A stretch of DNA of 64,000 nt, taken from positions 1 through 64,000 of the forward strand of contig NZ_SOHA01000044.1 of the NCBI RefSeq assembly GCF_004403065.1, given 5' to 3'. A program made the translations under genes and the position numbers. The DNA comes from Cryobacterium cryoconiti (GTDB taxonomy: Bacteria; Actinomycetota; Actinomycetes; Actinomycetales; Microbacteriaceae). The notes beneath the pieces are model-generated. The model was given only the letters and a program-made list of their open reading frames with translations. It had not been told where the DNA came from and ran no database searches. Positions within the stretch are counted from its first letter, which is position 1. The number at the start of each line of letters is the position of its first letter. Shown here piece by piece: positions 1-7,828 of this stretch.

Positions 1-27
1 GGCCTTCCCCCGTTAACCAGTCGTGAC

Positions 28-87
28 TGTTCCCGTTCCGGTCGAGAGTGCCCAGCAGAACGGCCACTCTCGACCGGAACGGGAACA
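28..87. repeat. Palindromic repeat, family A, copy 1
   Basis: Two perfectly complementary 23-base arms (28-50 and 65-87) flank a 14-base loop. The inner arm reads TTCCGGTCGAGAGTG and its partner CACTCTCGACCGGAA. The same 15-base core with the same loop length recurs at 23914-23957, so this is a dispersed palindromic element and not just a terminator. It is intergenic, lacks a T-run, and I see no gene in bases 1-197. Confidence 0.75.
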
Positions 88-160
88 ATCGTGGGCACAA
101 TCCGCCCCACACGAGGCCGCACACGCGCGCGTCTCGGTGCTGGGGCGCACGCCACGACCG

Positions 161-191
161 AAAAAGAAGGCCACCCAAGCAGGGTGGCCTT
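161..191 (-). terminator. Rho-independent terminator of the histidine phosphatase
   Basis: Arms AAGGCCACCC (167-176) and GGGTGGCCTT (182-191) enclose a 5-base loop. Read on the minus strand, the hairpin starts seven bases after the stop codon of the phosphatase gene and is followed by C and five T. This is a textbook intrinsic terminator and marks the end of the minus-strand run that begins with the SNF2 gene. Confidence 0.85.
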
Positions 192-197
192 CCGTCG

Positions 198-809
198 TTA
201 AGCGGTGGGGAGGAGGTCGGCGGCGGGAATCGGGATGCCGTTGAGGATGTCCAGGGTCCAGCCGGCCTGGGTGTGCGCGAGCACATTGAGGGAGGCATTC
301 CTGATCGTGTCGACAGGCTGGTCCAGCGCCTGCATCAGCGTCAAACGGATTAGCGTGCCGTGGCTCACGACGATGATGCGGGCACCGGGGTGATCCCGGG
401 CCAGCAGCTGCAGGGCGGTCAGGCCACGGGCGGCCACGGTCGACTCCGGCTCGGCGCCGATGAAGCCGCCGATGCCGGTGGGGCCGCCCGGCTCGCGCAG
501 CGCGTCCAGCTCGGGGCCGGCGCTCATTCCCTCGGCCGGGCCGTAATTGCGCTCGACCATCTCAGGAATGCGCCGGTTGACGGTGAGCCCGAGGCCATCG
601 GCGATCAGATCCGCGGTCTCTGCCGCGCGGCTGAGCGGCGAGGACACGACGAAGTCCCACTCGTAGTCGGCCAGGTGGCCGACGGCATCCGCCGCCTGGC
701 CTCGACCGGTCTCGTTGAGGGGGATATCGGAGTGACCCTGGATGCGCAGAGCGGCATTCCAATCGGTCTGTCCATGGCGGATGAGGGCGAAGGTCGTTGT
801 GGAGCTCAC
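198..809 (-). CDS. Histidine phosphatase family protein
   Basis: This 203-residue protein belongs to the histidine phosphatase (phosphoglycerate mutase-like) superfamily, cytoplasmic enzymes that remove phosphate through a phosphohistidine intermediate. The catalytic RHGQT motif is at residues 11-15 (nucleophile His12), an MVERNYG segment supplies the acid/base glutamate, and VVSHGTLIR carries the second histidine. The open frame reaches upstream to 1154, but that part only translates the repeat array into low-complexity residues. I place the start at the GTG at 809, which has GAGGGAGAA seven bases upstream. The substrate cannot be read from sequence; cobalamin-pathway phosphatases and broad sugar-phosphate phosphatases look alike. 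The repeat array fills its 5' region and a terminator follows the stop. Confidence 0.85.
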   Translation of the reverse strand: MSSTTTFALIRHGQTDWNAALRIQGHSDIPLNETGRGQAADAVGHLADYEWDFVVSSPLSRAAETADLIADGLGLTVNRRIPEMVERNYGPAEGMSAGPELDALREPGGPTGIGGFIGAEPESTVAARGLTALQLLARDHPGARIIVVSHGTLIRLTLMQALDQPVDTIRNASLNVLAHTQAGWTLDILNGIPIPAADLLPTA

Positions 810-848
810 CAGACTATTCTCCCTCGGGGACGTGCCGGGAGGGGAATC

Positions 849-1008
849 GGGTCTCGACAGGCTCGACCAGCGGCAGGCTCGACCATGGGCAGGCTCGAGG
901 AGCGGCAGGCTCGAGCAGCGAGGGCGGGCGGGTCTCGACAAGCTCGACCACCGGGCAGGCTTGGGTCTCGACAAGCTCGACCAGCGGCGGGCTCGACCAC
1001 CGGCCGGG
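849..1008. repeat. GGTCTCGACAGGCTCGACC repeat array 1
   Basis: Three near-full units of GGTCTCGACA(G/A)GCTCGACC begin near 849, 930 and 963, mixed with shortened AGGCTCGACCA-type pieces. The array lies exactly between the stop codon of the glpX-like gene (1009-1011) and the start of the phosphatase gene. It has no unique spacers and no coding sense. The same unit occurs at 9788-9879 and 32484-32705, and a variant form at 16553-16728. Confidence 0.85.
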
Positions 1009-1893
1009 TCAGGTGATGGGGGCGGAGGCGAAAAGCACCCGGTCGCTCGCGACCAGGTCGTTGACGGTGTAGATGCGGGTGAGGTCGAGGCCGGCGGTGA
1101 GGGCACCAGCGCGTTCCTCGTCGCTCTGCGGGGCCATCCGGCCGAGCATGACACCGCCGAGGGCGCGCACGGCGCAGGCCGCGATCACACCCTCCGGGGT
1201 TCCGCCGATCCCGATCGAGAGGTCGACGGCGGCATCCGTGGACGCGGCGGAGATCGCGGTGGAGACGTCCCCTTCGAGCACTCGGAGCACCCGCGCGCCC
1301 GCGAACTCGATCTCGCGGATGAGCGCGGCGTGGCGGGGCTTGTCGAGCACGGCGACGGTGAGCGCGGTCTCGCGGATACCGGTGGCAGCCGCGAAGGCTC
1401 GGAGGTTCTCGGTGGCCGAGGCCCGGAGATCGAGAACGCCGTGACCGGCCGGGCCGGCGATGAGCTTCTCCATGTAGAAGACGCCCGCCGGGTCGAACAT
1501 CGTGCCCCGCGGGGAGAGGGCGATGACACAGACCGCACCGGGAAGGTCGTCGGCGGCGAGGCGTGTGCCGTCGAGCGGGTCCACCGCGATATCGCAGTCC
1601 GGACCGATCCCGGTGCCGAGTCGCTCGCCGTTGGCGAGCATCGGAGCCTCGTCTTTCTCGCCCTCGCCGATCACGACGGTTCCGCTAAACGGCGCCGTCA
1701 GGAGCACGGCGCGCATGGCCGCGACGGCGGCCTCGTCGGCGGCATTCTTGTCACCCCGGCCAACCCACGGCAGCGTTGCGCGGGCTGCCGCCTCGGTGGA
1801 GGCGCGCACGGCGGCGACCAGCTCGGCGGGCCACCCGTCGGCGCCGATGACGGTGGTTCCGGCCAAGGGCGCGGACTGGTTGTGCTGCGGCAT
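1009..1893 (-). CDS. glpX: Class II fructose-1,6-bisphosphatase (GlpX-like), C-terminus apparently lost
   Basis: GlpX hydrolyses fructose-1,6-bisphosphate to fructose-6-phosphate in gluconeogenesis, in the cytoplasm. Family motifs are clear: GRGDKNAAD (45-53), IGEGEKDEAPM (75-85) with metal-binding acidic residues, and DIAVDPLDGT (101-110). The ATG at 1893 has AGAGGTGGCCC in front. The protein is 294 residues, while usual members have about 320-340. Alignment from memory stops at FASAPIT, which corresponds to the conserved FAATGVT; the usual final strand (about 30-40 residues with a SLVMRSKSGTVR-like segment) is missing. The stop codon abuts repeat array 1, so truncation by the array is plausible. 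It may be a degraded paralogue with an intact glpX elsewhere; activity is uncertain. Confidence 0.85.
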   Translation of the reverse strand: MPQHNQSAPLAGTTVIGADGWPAELVAAVRASTEAAARATLPWVGRGDKNAADEAAVAAMRAVLLTAPFSGTVVIGEGEKDEAPMLANGERLGTGIGPDCDIAVDPLDGTRLAADDLPGAVCVIALSPRGTMFDPAGVFYMEKLIAGPAGHGVLDLRASATENLRAFAAATGIRETALTVAVLDKPRHAALIREIEFAGARVLRVLEGDVSTAISAASTDAAVDLSIGIGGTPEGVIAACAVRALGGVMLGRMAPQSDEERAGALTAGLDLTRIYTVNDLVASDRVLFASAPIT

Positions 1894-1995
1894 GGGCCAC
1901 CTCTTGCTGGGACAGCGGTCTCGGGACCGGCAGGCACAGCCTACTCGCGTGCCCGGTGCCGTTCTCGTGCAGCCACGGGTGCGGGCGCGGGCGCG

Positions 1996-4900
1996 CTACG
2001 CCAGAAGCTCGCGGATGTCGGTGGCGGTCAGGGCGGTTCCGTGCGCGGGGCCATCCGTCATCACGCTCTCGAACAGGCGGGCCTTCGTTGCCTTGAGGGC
2101 CATCACCTTCTCCTCGATCGTGTCGCGGGAGACCAGCCGGTAGACGAAGACGTTCTTCGTCTGCCCGATGCGGTGCATGCGGTCCACGGCCTGCGCCTCG
2201 GTGGCGGGGTTCCACCACGGGTCGAGAAGGATGGCGTAGTCGGCCTCGGTCAGGTTGAGGCCGAAACCGCCGGCCTTCAGGCTGATCAGGAACACCGCGT
2301 TGTCGCCGGTCTTGAAGTCGCTGATGACCTGCGCCCGGTTGCGGGTCTTGCCGTCGAGGTAGGAGTAGCTGATGCCGGCGGCGTCAAGGCGCGCGCGGGC
2401 CTTGGCCAGGTACTGGGTGAACTGGCTGAAGATGAGCGTGCGGTGTCCGCCGGCCACGATGTCCTCCAGCAGCTCGAGCAGCACGTCGAGCTTGGTCGAG
2501 GGAATGTCGCCGTACTTCTCGTCGTAGAGACTCGCGTCGAGGCTGAGCTGGCGCAGCATGGTGAGCGAGCGGAAGATCTCGAACCGGTTCGTGTTCAGGT
2601 TGTCGATCAGGCCGAGCACCTTCTGTCGCTCCCGCTGCAGGTGCGTGTCGTACACCGAGCGATGCTTCGGGTGCAGTGTGAGCTCGAGCACCTGCTCCTG
2701 CTTGGCGGGCAGATCGCCGGCCACCTGCTCCTTCGTGCGGCGCAGCATGAACGGGCGGATGCGCCGGCGCAGCTGGTCGAGCCGGTCACCATCGCCATCC
2801 TTCTCGATCGGTTTCTGGTAGTAGTCGCCGAAGCGACCCGGGCTGGGGAACAGCCCCGGTGCCGTGATCGAGAGCAGGGACCAGAACTCCATCAGGTTGT
2901 TCTCCAGCGGCGTGCCGGTGATCGCCAGCTTGAACGGGGTGTCCAGGCGCCGGGCGCACTGGTGGGCGCGGGATTTGCGGTTCTTCACGAACTGGGCCTC
3001 ATCCAGCAGGAGCCCCGACCAGGCCAGGGCCTGGTAATCGTCGAAATCGAGGCGGAAGAGCGTGTACGAGGTCACGACGACGTCGGCGCCTTCGTGCAGC
3101 GAGGCCAGGGTGGTGCTGCGCTTGCCGGCGGTCTCGGTGATCGCGGCGACCCGCAGGCCCGGCGCGAACCGAGCGCACTCCGCGGCCCAGTTGGAGACGA
3201 CGCTGGTGGGCGCCACCACCAGGAACGGCGCACTCGCCCCGGGCTGTTCCCGCACGCGTTCCATCAGCGCGATGGCCTGCAGGGTCTTGCCGAGCCCCAT
3301 GTCGTCGGCGAGGATGCCGCCCAGGTGATGGTCGTAGAGGAAGCTCAACCACTCGAAACCGGCCTGCTGGTAGGTGCGCAGGGTGGCGTCGACGCCGGCC
3401 GGCAGCGCCTGGACCGGGATCCGGGCGACATCGGTGAGCCCGGACACGGTGTCGCGCCACGCGGCCGCCTGCCCGGCGACGACTCCGAGGGCCTGCAGCT
3501 CCTCCCAGAGATCAGCCTGGAACGGGCTGATCCCCAGGGAATCGGCGCCGGCGTCCTGCAGCCCGCGGGCCTCCTCGATCAGCCGGCGGAGCGTGTGCAG
3601 TTCGGGACGGTCAAGGCTGAACCACGTGCCGCTCGGCAGGATCATCAGCTGCTGACCGGAGGCCAGCGCCCGGAACAGGCTGTCGAACGGGATCTCCTCG
3701 CCGTCGATGCTGACCGATACCTGCAGGTCGAACCAGTCCCGGTCGTCCGCACGTTCGGTGGTGCCCATCGTGATCACCGGGGCCGCGTCGGCCCGGCGGT
3801 ACTCCGTCGCGTCACCCGCGACCAGCACCGTGACGTGCGGGGCGGCCGCCAGGGTCGGCACGATCGTGTCGAGGAAGCCGAGCATGGCGGAACCGGACAG
3901 AGTGGCCCGCTCGATCAGTACCGGTAAGCCGTTCCGCTGACCGATCAGTGCCGGTACGGGCGACAGCAGACCGTGCACCCCGTGCAGGATCTGCCCCTCG
4001 CGCCCGTCGTCGCGATAACGGATGTCGCCGGGCACCGGGCGGAGCGGCTGGTCGTAATCCGGGTAGTGCCAGGCCCAGTGCAGGGTGATGCGGGCATCCG
4101 TCTGATGGGTGATGGTCAAGGCCAGCACCGGCTGCGGAGTCTCGGGCAGGGCGAACGACAGGTCGCGGCTGGTCACGGTGACCCGGTTGCGGAGGAAGGG
4201 GTAGAACTCGGCCAGGAAGTCGGCTTCGTCGGAGCGGGGCACGTTGATGCCGGCGGAGGTGGCCATGGCTGTGAGCTCCCGGCTGATCTCGCCCGCCAGG
4301 GGGGCCAGGGTGATCTGCGGGGAGTCGCTGCCGGCGTGCGGTGCCCAGGTGTAGACGCCATGGGCCGGGTCACCGATGAAGCCGAAGGTTCCCGGCAGGT
4401 GCGACTCGTCGCCCAGCAGCAGGGTCGGTCGCAACGTCAACCCGTCGGCCGAGCGGCGGATGTCCAGTTCCAGGCTCGCAGGCACGGGCGAGACGAGAAC
4501 GGGGTGCTGTTCCAGGGTGGCGGCGATCAGGGGAAGGCCGGCGTTCGCCGCGTCGTCGAGCAGGGTCCAGAGCGCCCGGTCGGGGAACGCGTCGACCGGG
4601 ATCCACTGGGTGGCGCCGAAGTAGTACGGCCGATCCGCGTATTGCAGCGCGTACAGCGCGGAGAGCACGCGCAGCTGGCCGCGATCGAGCGAACCGTCGG
4701 TGGTCAGGTTCTCCCAGGTGATGCTGCCCCGGATCCACTTGCCCTGCTTGCCCATCATCACGGGCCGCGCCGCGAGCCGGCGCAGCCCCGGCCGGCCGGC
4801 GAAACGTCCGTTCTCGGGAGCGAGGAGCTGGAACTGGAGGGCGAGCCGGGTGTCTAACGCCGGCGCGGAAACCGGTCGGGCCAGCGGAGCCAGCGCGCTG

Positions 4901-5271
4901 CGCCACGCTGCGCGCGCGGCGGTGCCACTGGCGGGAAAGTCGGGGTCGGCGGCGACCCCGCCGCGGCTGCGTCCCGGAATTCCGCCCTGACTGCCGAGCA
5001 GCAGTGCGGCGACATGCTTGCAATTGCGCTTCACCGGGCAGGTGCAGACACCGGATGCCCGCACCGCCGCACCCGCGGAATCGAGCGTGAACGAGACGGT
5101 CACCGAATAGGGCGTGGGCCGCGAACCGCGAACCGTGCCGAACAGCTGGGTGCCGGAACCGAACCAGGTCTCCGCCTCGACGTGGCCGTTGCGCAGATAG
5201 CGCTCGCCGCGCGAGAAGGCCTGGCTGCCCACGAGGAGCGCGATGTCGTGGGAGCTGAGCGTGTGGGCCAT
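1996..5271 (-). CDS. SWIM zinc-finger SNF2/DEAD-family helicase
   Basis: This 1091-residue protein is an SNF2-family DNA-dependent ATPase, expected to translocate on double-stranded DNA in repair or transcription-related remodelling. A SWIM zinc finger lies near residues 76-86 (CTCPVKRNCKH, a CxC-x5-CxH pattern). Helicase motif I (DDMGLGKT) is near residue 655 and motif II (LLLDEAQ) near 755. ITGTPLENN (motif III) follows, then the C-terminal helicase lobe with TLIFSQFTQYL and the SLKAGGFGLNLT and DRMHRIGQ motifs. Length and order match bacterial RapA/HepA-like SNF2 proteins with a SWIM domain. An ATG at 5283 is also open, but it sits directly on the GGGAGA ribosome site, so I prefer 5271. 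Its exact function is unknown. Confidence 0.9.
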   Translation of the reverse strand: MAHTLSSHDIALLVGSQAFSRGERYLRNGHVEAETWFGSGTQLFGTVRGSRPTPYSVTVSFTLDSAGAAVRASGVCTCPVKRNCKHVAALLLGSQGGIPGRSRGGVAADPDFPASGTAARAAWRSALAPLARPVSAPALDTRLALQFQLLAPENGRFAGRPGLRRLAARPVMMGKQGKWIRGSITWENLTTDGSLDRGQLRVLSALYALQYADRPYYFGATQWIPVDAFPDRALWTLLDDAANAGLPLIAATLEQHPVLVSPVPASLELDIRRSADGLTLRPTLLLGDESHLPGTFGFIGDPAHGVYTWAPHAGSDSPQITLAPLAGEISRELTAMATSAGINVPRSDEADFLAEFYPFLRNRVTVTSRDLSFALPETPQPVLALTITHQTDARITLHWAWHYPDYDQPLRPVPGDIRYRDDGREGQILHGVHGLLSPVPALIGQRNGLPVLIERATLSGSAMLGFLDTIVPTLAAAPHVTVLVAGDATEYRRADAAPVITMGTTERADDRDWFDLQVSVSIDGEEIPFDSLFRALASGQQLMILPSGTWFSLDRPELHTLRRLIEEARGLQDAGADSLGISPFQADLWEELQALGVVAGQAAAWRDTVSGLTDVARIPVQALPAGVDATLRTYQQAGFEWLSFLYDHHLGGILADDMGLGKTLQAIALMERVREQPGASAPFLVVAPTSVVSNWAAECARFAPGLRVAAITETAGKRSTTLASLHEGADVVVTSYTLFRLDFDDYQALAWSGLLLDEAQFVKNRKSRAHQCARRLDTPFKLAITGTPLENNLMEFWSLLSITAPGLFPSPGRFGDYYQKPIEKDGDGDRLDQLRRRIRPFMLRRTKEQVAGDLPAKQEQVLELTLHPKHRSVYDTHLQRERQKVLGLIDNLNTNRFEIFRSLTMLRQLSLDASLYDEKYGDIPSTKLDVLLELLEDIVAGGHRTLIFSQFTQYLAKARARLDAAGISYSYLDGKTRNRAQVISDFKTGDNAVFLISLKAGGFGLNLTEADYAILLDPWWNPATEAQAVDRMHRIGQTKNVFVYRLVSRDTIEEKVMALKATKARLFESVMTDGPAHGTALTATDIRELLA

Positions 5272-5290
5272 GGCGGGCACCATTCTCCCA

Positions 5291-5323
5291 TGCGTCCGGC
5301 CGGGGCAGGCCCGGCCGGACGCA
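5291..5323 (-). terminator. GC-rich hairpin ending the amine-catabolism cluster
   Basis: A perfect 14-bp stem (5291-5304 with 5310-5323, arm TGCGTCCGGCCGGG) has a 5-base loop and sits eight bases past the permease stop. It has no T-tail, as is common for actinobacterial terminators. It separates the minus-strand permease from the SNF2 gene further downstream on the same strand. Confidence 0.75.
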
Positions 5324-5331
5324 TCCGTGGG

Positions 5332-6885
5332 CTACTCCACGTGCCCGTGTTCCTTGGCGGACCCCTTCGTCAGGGTCTTACCCTGGAAGAAGGCAGGGTT
5401 GATGCGGTGCTGGACGAGCATCAGCACAATGCCGCCGATGAACAGCACCATCGCCAGGATGAACACCAGCCCGACTCCGCCGATGTTCGATCCGCTGCCG
5501 TAGTCCGGGTTCATGCTGTCGTACAGCGTGGTCGCGAAGATGACCAGCAGGATGACCCCGCCGATCAGCGGCGCCAGCAGCTTCAGCAGGATGGCCCGGG
5601 GGCCGCGCAGAGAGTCCCGGAAATACCAGACGCAGGCGAACGCGGTGACCCCGTAGTAGAAGCAGATCATCATGCCCAGGGTGAGGATCGTGTCGGTGAG
5701 CACATCGGTGCTGAGCACGCGCATGATCGCGTAGAAGCCCCAGGCCACAGCGCCTGCCATCACGGTGGCGAAGGCCGGGGACTTGTAGCGCGGGCTGATC
5801 GAGGCGAAGCGCTTCGGGAACGCCTGGTAGTGGCCCATCGAGAGCATGGTGCGTGCCGGACCGACGAAGGTCGACTGCAGCGACGCGGCCGAGCTGGACA
5901 GCACGGCCAGCGACATCAGGATGGCGAAGGGACCCATCACCGGACCGGCCAGGGCGGCGAACACGTTGCCCTGGATCTCCTCGTTGCCGAGCCCGAATTC
6001 GCCGGCGCCGATGCCGGAGAACATCAGTGTGGCGATGGCCACGAGGATGTAGAGCGCGAAGATGACGCCCACGGTCAGCGTTGCCGCACGCCCGGGGGTG
6101 GTCTTCGGGTTCTTGGTCTCCTCGTTCATGGTCAGGGTGACGTCCCAGCCCCAGAAGATGAAGATCGAGAGTGAGACCCCGGCCGCGAATGCCGTGAACG
6201 AGGGGGTGAGGAACGGGTTGAACCAATCGGCGCTGAACGCGAGGGCGTCGAAGGCGGTGCCCTCGGCGACCTGGGTCAGGGCGGCCACGCTGAACCAGAC
6301 CAGCACAACCAGTTGGAAGGCCACGAGCACGTACTGCACGGCCTTGGTGGTCTCCATGCCGCGATAGGAGATGTAGGCGGCCGCGACCATGAACACCAGA
6401 CAGGTGAGCACGTTGATCAGCACGTTGTTGGTGAGGTCGGCGAGGCCCGGGTTGCCGAACAGCTGGGCGAGCATCAGGTAGAAGAAGTCGACGGCGACTC
6501 CGGCGAGGTTGGAGAGCACGACCACGGTCGCCACGATCAGACCCCAGCCGCCCATCCAGCCCACCCACGGCCCGAAGGCGCGGGTGGCCCAGGTGAAGGA
6601 GGTGCCGGCATCCGGCATGGCGTTGTTGAGCTCCCGGTAGCCGAGCGCCACCAGCAGCATCGGGATGAACCCGACCAGGAAGATGCCCGGCATCTGGGTG
6701 CCGACGGCCGCGACCGTCGGGCCGAGGGAAGCCGTCAGGGTGTAGGCCGGCGCGATGCATGAGATGCCGATGACCGTGGCGCCGAGCAGACCGATCGAGC
6801 CGGCGCTGAGGCCCTTCTCGGACAGGCCGCCGCTGAGGGTGGAGGTTCCGGGCGTCGAGCCCGAGGGAGGAGATTGGCTAGTCAT
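5332..6885 (-). CDS. APC superfamily amino acid/amine permease
   Basis: A 517-residue integral membrane protein of the amino acid-polyamine-organocation superfamily, importing amino acids or amines across the cytoplasmic membrane. The N-terminal region shows the family pattern GLLGATVIGISCIAPAYTLTAS, and FIFWGWDVTLTMNEETKNP lies in the middle; about twelve hydrophobic segments follow one another. The ORF is open further upstream to 7098, but only into the neighbouring gene; the ATG at 6885 has AAGGA eight bases before it. It is the last gene of a minus-strand series with a stress protein, a copper amine oxidase and an aldehyde dehydrogenase, which suggests, as inference, that it imports the amine substrate. 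The specific substrate cannot be assigned. Confidence 0.88.
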   Translation of the reverse strand: MTSQSPPSGSTPGTSTLSGGLSEKGLSAGSIGLLGATVIGISCIAPAYTLTASLGPTVAAVGTQMPGIFLVGFIPMLLVALGYRELNNAMPDAGTSFTWATRAFGPWVGWMGGWGLIVATVVVLSNLAGVAVDFFYLMLAQLFGNPGLADLTNNVLINVLTCLVFMVAAAYISYRGMETTKAVQYVLVAFQLVVLVWFSVAALTQVAEGTAFDALAFSADWFNPFLTPSFTAFAAGVSLSIFIFWGWDVTLTMNEETKNPKTTPGRAATLTVGVIFALYILVAIATLMFSGIGAGEFGLGNEEIQGNVFAALAGPVMGPFAILMSLAVLSSSAASLQSTFVGPARTMLSMGHYQAFPKRFASISPRYKSPAFATVMAGAVAWGFYAIMRVLSTDVLTDTILTLGMMICFYYGVTAFACVWYFRDSLRGPRAILLKLLAPLIGGVILLVIFATTLYDSMNPDYGSGSNIGGVGLVFILAMVLFIGGIVLMLVQHRINPAFFQGKTLTKGSAKEHGHVE

Positions 6886-6901
6886 AGGACTGTCCTTAGG
6901 G

Positions 6902-7789
6902 TCAGTGCGGCTTACGGGCGTCAGTGCCGGTGGGAACCACGATGAGGGGAACGGGGAGCGCGTGCAGCATGCGGTGCGCGGTGATGCCGAGGAAAATCGT
7001 GGTGGGCTGGGCCAGGCGGCTGGATCCGACGAAGGCAACCTCGGTGGGCTGCCAGTCGAGAGCCTCGACCGCGGCTTCGACGCTGTGCCCGGAGGCAACC
7101 TCGGTGCTGATGGCGCCGTGCGCCGTGGACCGGCTCTGGAAATACTCCAGCACCTCGGCCAGGTGGGTCTGACTCTCGGCCTGCTCGGCCGGGTGCCGGC
7201 GACCGGCGTCGACCTCGACGAGGGTGACGAAGCGCAGATCCACGGTGAGGTCCTCGGAGAAGGCCAGCAGGGAGTCGAGCAGTGTCCTCCAGCCGGGCCG
7301 GGTACCGATGGCGCACGTGATCCGGGTCAGCTGCGCGGGCGCCTTGTAGCCGCGCGGAGCGAGCGCGACCGGCACGGGAGAGGAGTGCAGAAGGGCGTTC
7401 GCCACGCTGCCGATCGTGAATCGGTTCATCAGGCCACGGCGCGAGGCCCCGACGACGATGCGGTCCGAGTCGAAGGTGCGGGCAGCCTGCAGCAGCCCCT
7501 CGGTGGTGGACTCGGCGTAGAGCAGGTGCGTGGTGGCGATCACATCGGCGGGGACTCGCGCCAGGCCCTGTTCGAGCCATTCGAGGGACTGCTCCTCCAG
7601 CAGCGCCTGGTAATCGGGGGAGGAGACGGCGCCGACCCGGGCCGGCACGGTGGATGAGTGATGGGGGAGCACGAGGCACAGACGCAGCTCGGAGCGGGTC
7701 AGGCGCGCCAGCGCGACACCCAGCTCGACGGTGTCATTGCCCCGCTCGGTCGCTTCGTAGGCGACGACATAGTTGGGTACTCGGGTCAC
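6902..7789 (-). CDS. Universal stress protein, two-domain UspA type
   Basis: The 295-residue product carries two tandem UspA-like alpha/beta domains. The first, about residues 1-145, has the ATP-binding pattern GASRRGLMNRFTIGSVA (G-x2-G-x9-GS) followed by SPVPVALAP. The second, from about 155, ends with a similar but degenerate segment (GSSRLAQPTTIFLGITAHRML then LPVPLIVVP). Cytoplasmic Usp proteins bind ATP or signal under stress and often sit beside transporters. I choose the GTG at 7789, with GAGGGAGAG six bases upstream, over the ATG at 7825 without a ribosome site. Only 16 bases separate it from the permease gene, so the two are probably co-transcribed. Its role here is inferred only from context. 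Confidence 0.85.
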   Translation of the reverse strand: MTRVPNYVVAYEATERGNDTVELGVALARLTRSELRLCLVLPHHSSTVPARVGAVSSPDYQALLEEQSLEWLEQGLARVPADVIATTHLLYAESTTEGLLQAARTFDSDRIVVGASRRGLMNRFTIGSVANALLHSSPVPVALAPRGYKAPAQLTRITCAIGTRPGWRTLLDSLLAFSEDLTVDLRFVTLVEVDAGRRHPAEQAESQTHLAEVLEYFQSRSTAHGAISTEVASGHSVEAAVEALDWQPTEVAFVGSSRLAQPTTIFLGITAHRMLHALPVPLIVVPTGTDARKPH

Positions 7790-7828
7790 GCGGGTCTCTC
7801 CCTCGGTTCGCGACGGGTGTCGCACTGG

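Noticed and set aside
305-323. GTGTCGACAGGCTGGTCC inside the phosphatase gene as a repeat unit
   Set aside because: It matches only about half of the unit and lies in conserved coding sequence, so it is chance.
742-3927. A 1061-codon plus-strand ORF opposite glpX and the SNF2 gene
   Set aside because: It is a shadow of the two minus-strand genes and has no recognisable domain; helicase motifs are on the other strand.
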